DNA of 64,000 nt, taken from positions 496,001-560,000 of the forward strand of contig NZ_JBEDNQ010000001.1 in NCBI RefSeq assembly GCF_040105385.1, given 5' to 3'. Source of the stretch: Pseudonocardia nematodicida (GTDB lineage Bacteria; Actinomycetota; Actinomycetes; Mycobacteriales; Pseudonocardiaceae). Position numbers and translations under genes: made by a program. Shown one piece after another: positions 9,046 to 16,864 of the stretch; the stretch's first letter is position 1; every line of letters begins with the position of its first letter. A model generated the notes under the pieces. The model worked only from the letters and a program-made list of their open reading frames with translations, was not told the DNA's origin and made no database searches.

Positions 9046-9702
9046 TTACAGGTTGCGCAGCCCCGACAGCACGCGGTCCATCAGCGCCATGCTCGGGCCG
9101 TCCTCGGCCGACGACACGCCGTGCACCCGCACCCGTCCCTCGGTGGCCAGATCGTCGATGAGGACCCGGGCGACGCCGAGCGGGACCCGGGCCAGCGCGG
9201 CGACCTCCGAGACCGATCGGGCCTGCTCGCACAGGCTCAGTACGACGGCCTTCTCGCCGGACTCGACGCGCCCCGGACCCGGGACGGCCGAGACCAGGGT
9301 CTCCAGCCGCAGCTCCATCCGGACCCGGGTCCGGCCGCCGGTGATGACGTAAGGGCGGACCGGGGCGAACGCGGCCTGCGGGGCGGGCTCGGGCGCCGCG
9401 GCGACGACCGGCAAGGGAGCCGTGTCCCAGTCCCCGTCCGGGTCCGGCGCGGCCGGTTCGGTGCCCCGGGCGGCCTCGGCATCGGCCTGCTCCCGCGCGG
9501 CCTGGTCGGCGGCACGTTCCTTGCGGGACTTGCGCTTGCGCTTCGTCGAGTGACCACCGAAGCGGGCGCCGGTGAGGCCGACGAGGTTCTCCTCGGCCTC
9601 CGGCACAGCCGGTTCGGGGGTGGACGGCGTCGCGTCCGCCGGCCCCGGGGACGCGGCGCCCCCGAATCTGGCGCCCGTACGTCCCGTCTCCGACCCAGCC
9701 AT
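9046..9702 (-). CDS. DUF742 (CvnC-like) protein with duplicated TGARFGG motif
   Basis: The C-terminal half (about 110-218) is a DUF742 domain, marked by VRPYVITGGRTRV and a winged-helix-like stretch (SVSEVAALARVPLGVARVLI). In conservons this component sits next to a sensor kinase, a roadblock protein and a small GTPase; none of those is here, so this copy is an orphan. The N-terminal half is low-complexity and carries two TGARFGG motifs (about 9-15 and 44-50), the second followed by a basic run, KRKRKSRK. That run could bind membrane or nucleic acid. The gene diverges from a PH-domain gene across a strong palindrome and precedes the LLM gene on its own strand. Confidence 0.85.
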   Translation of the reverse strand: MAGSETGRTGARFGGAASPGPADATPSTPEPAVPEAEENLVGLTGARFGGHSTKRKRKSRKERAADQAAREQADAEAARGTEPAAPDPDGDWDTAPLPVVAAAPEPAPQAAFAPVRPYVITGGRTRVRMELRLETLVSAVPGPGRVESGEKAVVLSLCEQARSVSEVAALARVPLGVARVLIDDLATEGRVRVHGVSSAEDGPSMALMDRVLSGLRNL

Positions 9703-9808
9703 CCACCCTCCGTCGCTTCGCCGTCCGATTCGCCCCAGCGTGCTCGATTGGTCACGATCGGCGATCGCAGGGACGGCCAGGTTGAACCAGGTCTGCTACC
9801 GAGTCGTG

Positions 9809-9840
9809 TACACGATGTCACAGCCGTGTGACACGGTGTA
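9809..9840. promoter_or_regulatory. Interrupted 32-bp palindrome, candidate operator between the DUF742 and PH-domain genes
   Basis: The core is TGTCACA-GCCG-TGTGACA (9816-9833), a perfect inverted repeat. It extends outward to TACACGA on the left and CGGTGTA on the right, giving 14-nt arms with two mismatches, and it overlaps a separate 10-bp palindrome CGTGTACACG (9805-9814). The site lies in the 252-bp divergent region between the starts at 9702 and 9955. This placement suits an operator for a dimeric repressor or activator. The regulator is not identifiable from the sequence. Confidence 0.55.
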
Positions 9841-9954
9841 GATCAAGAGTTGGGGACGGGGCGTTTCACCCGCACGGACCATCCCCGGGTGCGCGCTCAC
9901 CCTCCGTGATCATGTTTCCTGGGGTACCCGGTCGACGATACGGAGGTGCCGCAG

Positions 9955-10458
9955 GTGTCCGGAGCAGATGTGAGCTGGTCGAGGACGCTGGTCTCCCGTC
10001 GTCTCCTCGGCGCGGGGCTCGTCGCGCTCGGGATCGCCGCGGGCCTGGTCCTGCTGCCGAACGAGGGATCGCCGTGGGTCGCCGGCCTCCTGGCGGTGCT
10101 CGGCGGCTGGTTGCTGCTGCAGTCCCGCACCCGCGTCGTCGTCGACGACCGCGGGATCCGTGTCGAGCAGCCGTTGCTGCGCCGGAGACTGACCGGCGCG
10201 CCGATCGACGAGATCGAGGACGCCCGCTCGACCGTCCTGGACCCGACGACGCTCGCGGTGAACGGCTTCGGCGTGCTGCGGTCCGGCACGACCACCGCGT
10301 TCCGGGCGACGCGCTCGGGCGAGGCCCTCGAGGCCGGCCTGACCGGCGGCCGCCGGTTCCTGGTGACAGTGACCGACAGCGCCGCCGCGGCCGAGCTGCT
10401 GAACGACGTGGTGGCCCGGAACCGGACCCGGGGCGGGAATCCGGTCGACCCGGACTGA
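9955..10458 (+). CDS. Membrane-anchored PH-domain (bacterial PH-like) protein
   Basis: From GTG 9955, which follows GGAGG at an 8-nt spacing, the protein is 167 residues; GTG 9946 overlaps that ribosome site and is less likely. Two adjacent hydrophobic segments (LLGAGLVALGIAAGLVLL and WVAGLLAVLGGWLLL) form an N-terminal membrane hairpin. A soluble region follows with RVVVDDRGIRVEQPLLRRR and IDEIEDARST, typical of actinobacterial PH-domain (bPH2-like) membrane proteins. Their function is poorly known. It is transcribed divergently from the DUF742 gene. Confidence 0.75.
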   Translation: MSGADVSWSRTLVSRRLLGAGLVALGIAAGLVLLPNEGSPWVAGLLAVLGGWLLLQSRTRVVVDDRGIRVEQPLLRRRLTGAPIDEIEDARSTVLDPTTLAVNGFGVLRSGTTTAFRATRSGEALEAGLTGGRRFLVTVTDSAAAAELLNDVVARNRTRGGNPVDPD

Positions 10459-10643
10459 TCGGCCCCTCCCACGCCCGGCCGACCACCCGATCGGCACTGG
10501 TGCGCATCCGCGCATGCTGTGCCACGGTCGGGAGTCCGGCGACGCGGCCGGACTCGGGTGGACACGGGGAGGCACGGCACCGGGCGCGCGTCGGCGGGCC
10601 CGTGTCCGCGGGCTCGCACCGGCACCGAGGGGAGCGAGACACC

Positions 10644-11858
10644 ATGCCCGACAACCGCGTCGTCGTCTACAAGGGACCGGGCGAGGTCGCCGTCGAGTCG
10701 ATCGAGTACCCGAAGCTGGAGCTGCCGACCGACGTCGTCACCGGACTGAAGATCAAGCAGAAGGCCCCGCACGCGGCCATCCTCAAGATCGTCACCACCA
10801 ACATCTGCGGCTCCGACCAGCACATGGTCCGCGGCCGCACCACGGCCCCGGTCGGGCAGACGCTCGGCCACGAGATCACCGGGGAGGTGGTGGAGACCGG
10901 CGACGACGTGCTGTTCGTCAACACCGGCGACATCTGCTCGGTACCGTTCAACATCGCCTGCGGGCGGTGCCGGATGTGCAACGAGGGCAAGACCGGGGTC
11001 TGCCTGAACGTCAACCCGGCGCGGCCGGGCGCCGCCTACGGCTACGTCGACATGGGCGGCTGGATCGGCGGGCAGGCCGAGTACGTGATGGTGCCCTACG
11101 CCGACTTCAACCTGCTGAGGTTCCCGGACCGGGAGCAGGCGATGGAGAAGATCCTCGACCTGACGATGCTGTCCGACATCTTCCCGACCGGCTACCACGG
11201 CGCGGTCACCGCGGGCGTCACCACCGGGTCGTCGGTCTACATCGCCGGGGCCGGCCCGGTCGGGCTCGCCGCGGCACACGCGGCGCAGGTGCTCGGCGCC
11301 GGTGCGGTGGTCGTCGGCGACATGATCCCGGAGCGGCTGGAGCAGGCCCGCAGCTTCGGCTGCGAGACGATCGACCTGCGCCTGGACGGCACGCTGCCCG
11401 AGATGATCGAGCAGCTGCTCGGCGAGCCCGAGGTGGACGCGGCCGTCGACGCCGTCGGGTTCGAGGCCCGCGGGCACGGCAAGGAGGGCGACGAGGCCCC
11501 CGCGACCGTGCTGAACTCGGTGATGGAGGTGACCCGGGTCGGCGGCGGGCTGGGCATCCCCGGGCTCTACGTCACCGGTGATCCCGGTGCGGTCGACGAG
11601 GGCGCCAAGCACGGCACGCTCGGCGTCCGGATCGGTCTGGGCTGGGCGAAGTCGCACAGCTTCACCACCGGTCAGTGCCCGGTGAAGCGCTACAACCGGC
11701 AGCTGATGAACGCGATCCTGTCCGGCAAGGCGCAGATCGCCAAGGCCGTCAACGCCACGACGATCCCGCTGGACGAGGCACCCCGGGGCTACCGGGACTT
11801 CGACGGCGGCGCGTCCCGCAAGTTCGTGATCGATCCGCACGGGATGGTCGCGGCCTGA
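10644..11858 (+). CDS. fdhA: Glutathione-independent formaldehyde dehydrogenase (zinc-dependent)
   Basis: This 404-residue medium-chain dehydrogenase matches the Pseudomonas putida-type formaldehyde dehydrogenase, which oxidises formaldehyde to formate with NAD and no added thiol cofactor. The catalytic zinc site is suggested by Cys55 (NICGSDQH) and His76 with Glu77 (GHEITG). The structural zinc ligands are Cys106, 109, 112 and 120. The Rossmann motif is AGAGPVGLAAAHAA. The family-specific insertion GYVDMGGWIGGQAEYVMVPY is present. A good ribosome site (GAGGGGAGCG) precedes ATG 10644. The gene stands alone and ends at a hairpin terminator. Broader aldehyde dismutase activity is possible. Confidence 0.92.
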   Translation: MPDNRVVVYKGPGEVAVESIEYPKLELPTDVVTGLKIKQKAPHAAILKIVTTNICGSDQHMVRGRTTAPVGQTLGHEITGEVVETGDDVLFVNTGDICSVPFNIACGRCRMCNEGKTGVCLNVNPARPGAAYGYVDMGGWIGGQAEYVMVPYADFNLLRFPDREQAMEKILDLTMLSDIFPTGYHGAVTAGVTTGSSVYIAGAGPVGLAAAHAAQVLGAGAVVVGDMIPERLEQARSFGCETIDLRLDGTLPEMIEQLLGEPEVDAAVDAVGFEARGHGKEGDEAPATVLNSVMEVTRVGGGLGIPGLYVTGDPGAVDEGAKHGTLGVRIGLGWAKSHSFTTGQCPVKRYNRQLMNAILSGKAQIAKAVNATTIPLDEAPRGYRDFDGGASRKFVIDPHGMVAA

Positions 11859-11882
11859 CACCCCAGCAGCACCCCGCCCCTC

Positions 11883-11929
11883 ACTCATGACGCTTCAGTC
11901 CGGCCATGCCGAACTGAAGCGTCATGAGT
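11883..11929. terminator. Long hairpin, probable bidirectional terminator
   Basis: Seventeen-base perfect arms (11883-11899 and 11913-11929, ACTCATGACGCTTCAGT and its complement) enclose a further 4-bp inner stem (CGGC/GCCG) with a CAT loop and one mismatch. It sits between the convergent ends of the formaldehyde dehydrogenase gene (11858) and the 6PGDH-like gene (11953), so it can serve both. Confidence 0.8.
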
Positions 11930-11952
11930 CGGGCCCGGGCGGGAGGGCGCGG

Positions 11953-12753
11953 TCAGGTGGCGGCGCGGCGGTAGAGCTCGGCGGCGGCGCGGGAGAAGCC
12001 GTCGGGGACGCCGATCGCGGCCAGCGCGTCGGCGGCCTCGTCCATCTCCCCGGCCCACCGCCAGGCCTTGCCGTCCATCTTCGTGCGGATCGCGGCCAGC
12101 GCTCCCGCGTGGTCGACGCCGTTCCGGTCGAGCTCGGCGTGCAGTGCGTCGGTGACGCCGAACCGGGCCGCGGCCTCCTCCAGCGCCAGCCAGAGGGTGG
12201 GCATCGCCTTGCTCTGCAGCGCGAAGCAGGCCTTCAGCCCGCTGGCCGCGCCGACGTCGCCGGGGTCGGTGCCGAGCACCCGGGCGTCGAACGGGCCGGG
12301 TTCGAACAGCTCCGCGACGACGGCGGCGCACGGCCCGGACAGCCACAGCGTGGTCGTGCCACGCTCCCAGGCGGGCGGGCCGATGACCGCGCCGTCGCAC
12401 ACCCGGTCCGGGCCGAGCAGCGCCGCGATCCCGCGCACGGTGTCCGGCGCGACGGCGTTCGCGTCCACGTAGACGGCGCTCTCCCGCATGCTCCCGGCGA
12501 CCTGCTCGGCGATCTCCCGGGCGGCGTGCGGCGGGCAGATCGAGACGATCACGTCGGCCCGGGCGGCCAGCTCGGCGACGTCCGGTACGGCGATCAGGTC
12601 GGCCAGCTCGGCCCGCTTCGCGGTGGCGTGCGTGCGGCCGGCGTCGGCCCAGATCACCGCGCCGGCGCGGGCCTTGAGCGCCGAACCCAGGGCGGCGCCC
12701 ATCGCGCCCGGGTGCAGGATCCCGATCACCGGGCGGGGCGGGAGAGAACTCAT
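11953..12753 (-). CDS. NAD(P)-dependent oxidoreductase, 6-phosphogluconate/3-hydroxyisobutyrate dehydrogenase-like with DUF1932
   Basis: The 266-residue protein opens with a Rossmann motif, GILHPGAMGAALGSALK (10-26), of the beta-hydroxyacid dehydrogenase family. The helical C-terminal half (GAASGLKACFALQSKAM, then LHAELDRNGVDHAGAL) resembles DUF1932 proteins. Substrate is unknown. ATG 12753 is 49 bp from the divergent start of an HpaI-type aldolase, and the two may act on related hydroxy- or keto-acids, by inference only. Confidence 0.85.
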   Translation of the reverse strand: MSSLPPRPVIGILHPGAMGAALGSALKARAGAVIWADAGRTHATAKRAELADLIAVPDVAELAARADVIVSICPPHAAREIAEQVAGSMRESAVYVDANAVAPDTVRGIAALLGPDRVCDGAVIGPPAWERGTTTLWLSGPCAAVVAELFEPGPFDARVLGTDPGDVGAASGLKACFALQSKAMPTLWLALEEAAARFGVTDALHAELDRNGVDHAGALAAIRTKMDGKAWRWAGEMDEAADALAAIGVPDGFSRAAAELYRRAAT

Positions 12754-12802
12754 GTGCCGATGATGCCGCCCCTGGCGCGCGGCCGCGGGAACGGGCACGG
12801 TC

Positions 12803-13567
12803 ATGACCATGAACGCAGAGATCGACGAGGATCCGATGTTCACCGGCGACGCGGTCGGCGGCTGGCTGCAGCTGCCGTCCTCCGCCGTCGCCGAGGTGAT
12901 GGGCGGGGTCGGGTTCGACAGCGTGTGCATCGACACCCAGCACGGCCTGATCGGCGACGACGCCGTGCTCGGGATGCTGCAGGCGCTGACCGCCACCGGT
13001 ACCCGGTCACTGGTCCGGGTCCCCGGGCACGGTGCCGAGGCGATCGGGCGGGCGCTGGACCGGGGTGCCGACGGCGTGATCGTCCCGCTGGTCGACACGG
13101 CCGAACAAGCCGCCGCGGTGGCCGGTGCCTGCCGCTACCCGCCGCAGGGCGGGCACCGCAGCTTCGGCCCGCTGCGCCCGTCCTGGCTGGGCCGCGAACC
13201 GCTCACCCCCGGCAGGTGCGTGGTGATGATCGAGACGCGCGCCGCCGTCGAGAACCTGGAGTCGATCCTCGCCGTCGAGGGCCTGGACGCGGTCTTCATC
13301 GGACCCTCGGACCTCGCACTGGCGTACGACATGCCGCTCACCGCGCAGAACGCCGACGGCCCCCGGTCCGACGAGTACGCCGACCTGATCCGGACGATCA
13401 CCGGCGCCTGCGCGGCGGCGGGCATGCCGGTCGGGATCTACTGCGACTCCCCCGCCCACGCCCGCCGGTTCCGCGAGCTCGGCTGCACGTTCACGATGGG
13501 GCCGGGCGAGCACGCGATCCTGCGCCAGGCGGCGACGGCGATGCTGGAGCAGGCCCGCGGCGATTGA
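12803..13567 (+). CDS. HpcH/HpaI-type class II aldolase
   Basis: This 254-residue protein belongs to the metal-dependent HpcH/HpaI aldolases, which cleave 2-keto-3-deoxy or 4-hydroxy-2-oxo acids to pyruvate and an aldehyde. FDSVCIDTQHGLIGDD carries the family's active-site histidine. RGADGVIVPLVDT and the metal-binding glutamate and aspartate in MIETRAAVENLE and FIGPSDLALA are present. ATG 12803 and ATG 12809 are both usable starts. The exact substrate is unknown. The next gene is an MHS-type transporter, so uptake of an organic acid that feeds this enzyme is a plausible inference. Confidence 0.88.
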   Translation: MTMNAEIDEDPMFTGDAVGGWLQLPSSAVAEVMGGVGFDSVCIDTQHGLIGDDAVLGMLQALTATGTRSLVRVPGHGAEAIGRALDRGADGVIVPLVDTAEQAAAVAGACRYPPQGGHRSFGPLRPSWLGREPLTPGRCVVMIETRAAVENLESILAVEGLDAVFIGPSDLALAYDMPLTAQNADGPRSDEYADLIRTITGACAAAGMPVGIYCDSPAHARRFRELGCTFTMGPGEHAILRQAATAMLEQARGD

Positions 13568-13604
13568 TCACCACTGCCGCAGATGTCCGGTTCTGTGCTA
13601 TTCA

Positions 13605-13634
13605 CTCCCCGCGGACGACGGCGTCCGCGGGGAG
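13605..13634 (+). terminator. GC-rich hairpin before the MFS gene
   Basis: Perfect 12-bp arms, CTCCCCGCGGAC (13605-13616) and its complement (13623-13634), flank a 6-nt loop 38 nt after the aldolase stop. The right arm runs into the GGAGGGGG ribosome site of the next gene, so it could terminate aldolase transcription, limit translation of the transporter, or both. There is no T-run. Confidence 0.6.
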
Positions 13635-13643
13635 GGGGCAATC

Positions 13644-14981
13644 ATGAGCGAGGCGACCCCGGTGTCGGAGAAGGCCCGTCTACGACGGGTGGCGGCGGCC
13701 AGCTGCACCGGCACCACCATCGAGTTCTACGACTTCTTCATCTACGGCACGGCCGCGGCCCTGGTGTTCCCCACGGTCTTCTTCCCGGCGCTGGGCGCCG
13801 CCGCGGGCACCGTCGCCTCGTTCGCGACGTTCGCGGTGGCGTTCTTCGCCCGCCCGGTCGGTGCCATCGTGTTCGGCCACTTCGGGGACCGGATCGGCCG
13901 CAAGCGGACGCTGATCTCGACGCTGCTGCTGATGGGCGTCGCGACCGTCCTGATCGGACTGCTGCCGGGCGCGGACACGCTCGGGGTGCTGGCCCCGCTG
14001 CTGCTGGTCACGCTGCGGTTCGCGCAGGGCTTCGCGGTCGGCGGGGAGTGGGCCGGCGCGACGCTGCTCGCCGCGGAGTACGCCCCGCCCGGGCAGCGCG
14101 GGCGCTACGCGCTGTTCCCGCAGCTCGGCCCGGCGCTGGCGTTCTTCCTGTCCAGCGGCACGTTCCTGGTCAGCGGCCTGGTGCTCGGGTTCGACGACGA
14201 GGCGTTCCTGACCTACGGCTGGCGGGTCCCGTTCATCGCCTCGATCCTGCTGATCGCGGTCGGGCTCTACGTCCGGCTGAAGATCGAGGAGACGCCGGTG
14301 TTCCGGGCCGCCCAGCAGCAGCGCTCCGCGGCGCCGGCACCGGCCGGCGAGCGGACGCCGTTCGTCGGTGTGCTGCGCGAGCAGTACCGGGAGATCCTGC
14401 TCGGGGCCGGGGCGGCGACGCTGTTCTTCGCCTTCTTCTACATGGGCACCGCGTACCTGACGAACTACGGCACCTCGGAGAGCGGCGCCGGACTGGACCG
14501 CACGCTGGTGCTCGGGATGGGCATGATCGCGTCGGTGTTCTTCGCCGCGGCCACGGTCGCGGCCGCGATCCTGTCCGACCGCTACGGCCGCCGGCGGATG
14601 ATCATGCTGGCCAACGCGCTGGCGATCCCGTGGGCGCTGGTGCTGTTCCCGGTGCTCGACATCGGGACGGCGTGGGCGTTCGGGCTGGGGCTGACGGTCA
14701 CGCTGACGATCTTCGCGATCGCCTACGGGCCGATGGGGGCGTTCCTGCCCGAGCTGTTCGAGACCCGGCACCGCTACACCGGCGCCGGCCTGGCCTACAA
14801 CCTCGCCGGGGTGCTCGGTGGCGGGATCCCGCCACTGATCGCCAGCGGGCTGGCCGCGTCGTACGGCGGGTTCGCGATCGGGATCATGCTGGCGGGCATC
14901 GCGATCGGCAGCCTGGTCTGCACCCGGGTGCTGACCGAGACGATGGACCGCGACCTCACCGGGGCCGGGAACCGCGGCTAG
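13644..14981 (+). CDS. MFS transporter, metabolite:H+ symporter (MHS) family
   Basis: This 445-residue protein shows about 12 membrane segments and the MHS hallmarks: TGTTIEFYDFFIYGTAAALVF at TM1 (first part), GHFGDRIGRKRTL in loop 2-3, RFAQGFAVGGEWAGATLLAAE at TM4 and GPMGAFLPELFETRHRYTGA late. MHS proteins import dicarboxylates, shikimate, proline-betaine and similar solutes with protons. The ligand is not determinable. A strong Shine-Dalgarno (GGAGGGGG) precedes ATG 13644 and is partly enclosed by a hairpin. Its TAG stop shares a CTAG with the stop of the convergent phosphatase gene. Confidence 0.92.
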   Translation: MSEATPVSEKARLRRVAAASCTGTTIEFYDFFIYGTAAALVFPTVFFPALGAAAGTVASFATFAVAFFARPVGAIVFGHFGDRIGRKRTLISTLLLMGVATVLIGLLPGADTLGVLAPLLLVTLRFAQGFAVGGEWAGATLLAAEYAPPGQRGRYALFPQLGPALAFFLSSGTFLVSGLVLGFDDEAFLTYGWRVPFIASILLIAVGLYVRLKIEETPVFRAAQQQRSAAPAPAGERTPFVGVLREQYREILLGAGAATLFFAFFYMGTAYLTNYGTSESGAGLDRTLVLGMGMIASVFFAAATVAAAILSDRYGRRRMIMLANALAIPWALVLFPVLDIGTAWAFGLGLTVTLTIFAIAYGPMGAFLPELFETRHRYTGAGLAYNLAGVLGGGIPPLIASGLAASYGGFAIGIMLAGIAIGSLVCTRVLTETMDRDLTGAGNRG

Positions 14982-16834
14982 AGGCGGACGACGGCCGCGG
15001 TCCCGCGGCGACCGGGGTCGAGGCGGAAGCGCAGCGGCCGGGCCGGCGTGCCGGCACCCGGCGGCACGTCGTCGACGAGCAGGCGTCGCTCGAACAACGT
15101 CACCTCGAGGTCGAGGGCCGAGCCCTCGACCCGGGTGAACGTGACACCCGCGAATCCCTCCCGGTCCTGGGGCAGGCGCTTCTCGAACCGGGCACGGGCA
15201 TCCGGAAGGGGCGACCTCCGCGCCCGCGGCCCGTCCGCGATCTCGGAGAGCCGGAGGTCCTCCCGACGGCCCCCGAACAGCCCGGCCAGCCGGCGCCACG
15301 TGCTCAGGACCCCGCCGCCCCAGACCAGTGACATGGGCGAGGAGACGATCTCGAGCAGGCCGATCTCCGGGACGGTCGCGACGTGGCTCCGGTGGATGTC
15401 ACCGCCGAGGACGACGGTCGGCCGGCCCTCCCGGGCATCGATCAGTCCGTCCCAGAGCCGCTGCCACTGGTACCAGTAGTCCTGCACGTCGGTCTCGGAT
15501 CCGAACAGCCTGAGCCGCTCCGCCGTGTTCTTCTGCGTGTGGTGACCCGCCCGCACCAGCAGCGGTTGCGGTGTGGCGAGGACGAACACCGCCGCGGCCC
15601 GCGCGCGGCGGAGCATCTCGTCGAGGAACACCGGGTCGACGAACGCCGAGTGCACCGGATGACGCAGACGCCGGGTGCGCCGGGTGCGGGTGTCGAGGAG
15701 GCAGAACGTGAGCGGGTCGATGTGGATGGTCTGGAGGATCTCGTTGCGCGGGGCGTGGATCCCGGGCGGTCCGGCCCGTCGGGGCGCCCGCGCGGCGACC
15801 CCCTCGTCGTCGACGCCGAGCGACGGGCCCTGCCCTGCCCGGTCGGCGACGCTCCGCGTCTGGAAGGACCCGAACAGCTCGAAGGACGCCAGGCTCCACC
15901 CCTCCCATTCGGCGGGATGGACCGGGAAGTAGCTCTGCAGGAACGGATCGGTGGGCGCCCCGGCGTCCGGCGACGGCGGCACCGGGGAGACCTCGTCGTC
16001 CGGGACGACCGCCCGGACCCGCTCCCGATGGTTGCGCCGGGCCTCGGAGATCTTGCCGATCGAATGCTTCGCGGTCACCGAGCGGTTCGGCCAGCCGTTC
16101 CAGAACTCGTGGTCGTCCGGGAGGAAGTAGTTCGGTCCACCGGACAGGATCCGCTTCAGCCCGGTCCGGTCCGAGCTCGTCGACATCCCCCAGGTGGTCC
16201 AGTACTTGAGCAGGAGGCCGGAGCGGGGACGGCGACGGGACCGGAAGGCGTAGTGCGTGAACGGCGCGTCGGCGTAGACCTGATCCCCGAGGAGGAAGGT
16301 GAGGTCGGTTCCGCTGGGGAAGGCCCGCGCGTGCGCCTTCCCGATCTCGTCGTGCGAGTCGGTTCCCGCGTCGTAGCAGGACCCCACCATCAGCCGGAGC
16401 TCGTCCCCCGGCTCCGCCATGCGCGGCAGGGTCCGGACCCGGGCCACCGCGCGGGACCGTCCGGGGATCGCGAGCTGCGGCACCTCGACCGAGACGTCGT
16501 AGGCACCCGGCGGGACGGCGTCGACGGTGAGATGGCCGTGGAAGAAGCGGGGTTCCCGGGACGACCCGCCCTCCCCCGGCCGGTACCACCGCAGCACCAC
16601 CGGGTACTCCCGGGTCAGGGCCTGCCCGGCCATCGTCACGGTGAGCGGCAGCGGGTCCGGGACGGCGTCCGGCCGGGGGCCCAGCACGACCCCGATCCAG
16701 AGGTCGAACCCCTCGGGCCGGGCGTTCTTCTGCACCAGCGCGACGCCGTCGTCGAGACTCGTCGTCCGCGGCCGCCACCCGCGCAGCCACGACGGGAGGG
16801 CCGGCACACGTGACCCGCGCGGCGTCGCTGCCAT
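14978..16834 (-). CDS. PhoD-like metallophosphatase (alkaline phosphatase D family)
   Basis: This 618-residue protein has the PhoD-type metallophosphatase core: MVGSCYD (about 148), LGDQVYAD (about 181), a catalytic FLPDDHEFWNG block and LGGDIHRSHV. An N-terminal beta-sandwich-like region (1-140) precedes it. There is no Sec or Tat signal and no lipobox, unlike classical secreted PhoD, so a cytosolic role is likely. The family hydrolyses phosphomonoesters or diesters, sometimes teichoic acids. Start ATG 16834 gives the full N-terminal region. The stop overlaps that of the convergent MFS gene by 4 nt. Substrate is unknown. Confidence 0.85.
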   Translation of the reverse strand: MAATPRGSRVPALPSWLRGWRPRTTSLDDGVALVQKNARPEGFDLWIGVVLGPRPDAVPDPLPLTVTMAGQALTREYPVVLRWYRPGEGGSSREPRFFHGHLTVDAVPPGAYDVSVEVPQLAIPGRSRAVARVRTLPRMAEPGDELRLMVGSCYDAGTDSHDEIGKAHARAFPSGTDLTFLLGDQVYADAPFTHYAFRSRRRPRSGLLLKYWTTWGMSTSSDRTGLKRILSGGPNYFLPDDHEFWNGWPNRSVTAKHSIGKISEARRNHRERVRAVVPDDEVSPVPPSPDAGAPTDPFLQSYFPVHPAEWEGWSLASFELFGSFQTRSVADRAGQGPSLGVDDEGVAARAPRRAGPPGIHAPRNEILQTIHIDPLTFCLLDTRTRRTRRLRHPVHSAFVDPVFLDEMLRRARAAAVFVLATPQPLLVRAGHHTQKNTAERLRLFGSETDVQDYWYQWQRLWDGLIDAREGRPTVVLGGDIHRSHVATVPEIGLLEIVSSPMSLVWGGGVLSTWRRLAGLFGGRREDLRLSEIADGPRARRSPLPDARARFEKRLPQDREGFAGVTFTRVEGSALDLEVTLFERRLLVDDVPPGAGTPARPLRFRLDPGRRGTAAVVRL

Positions 16835-16864
16835 GTCGCGTCCTCGTCCCCGGCCCCGCCGCCG

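Noticed and set aside
9816..9833. Reading the palindrome as a CRP site
   Set aside because: CRP sites have TGTGA-N6-TCACA; here the half-sites are in the opposite order with a 4-base spacer.
10459..10643. A small gene upstream of the formaldehyde dehydrogenase gene
   Set aside because: Open frames here have no ribosome site or family resemblance; the region most likely holds the fdhA promoter.
14978..16834. Secreted alkaline phosphatase PhoD
   Set aside because: There is no Tat or Sec signal at any plausible start, so only the fold family is claimed.
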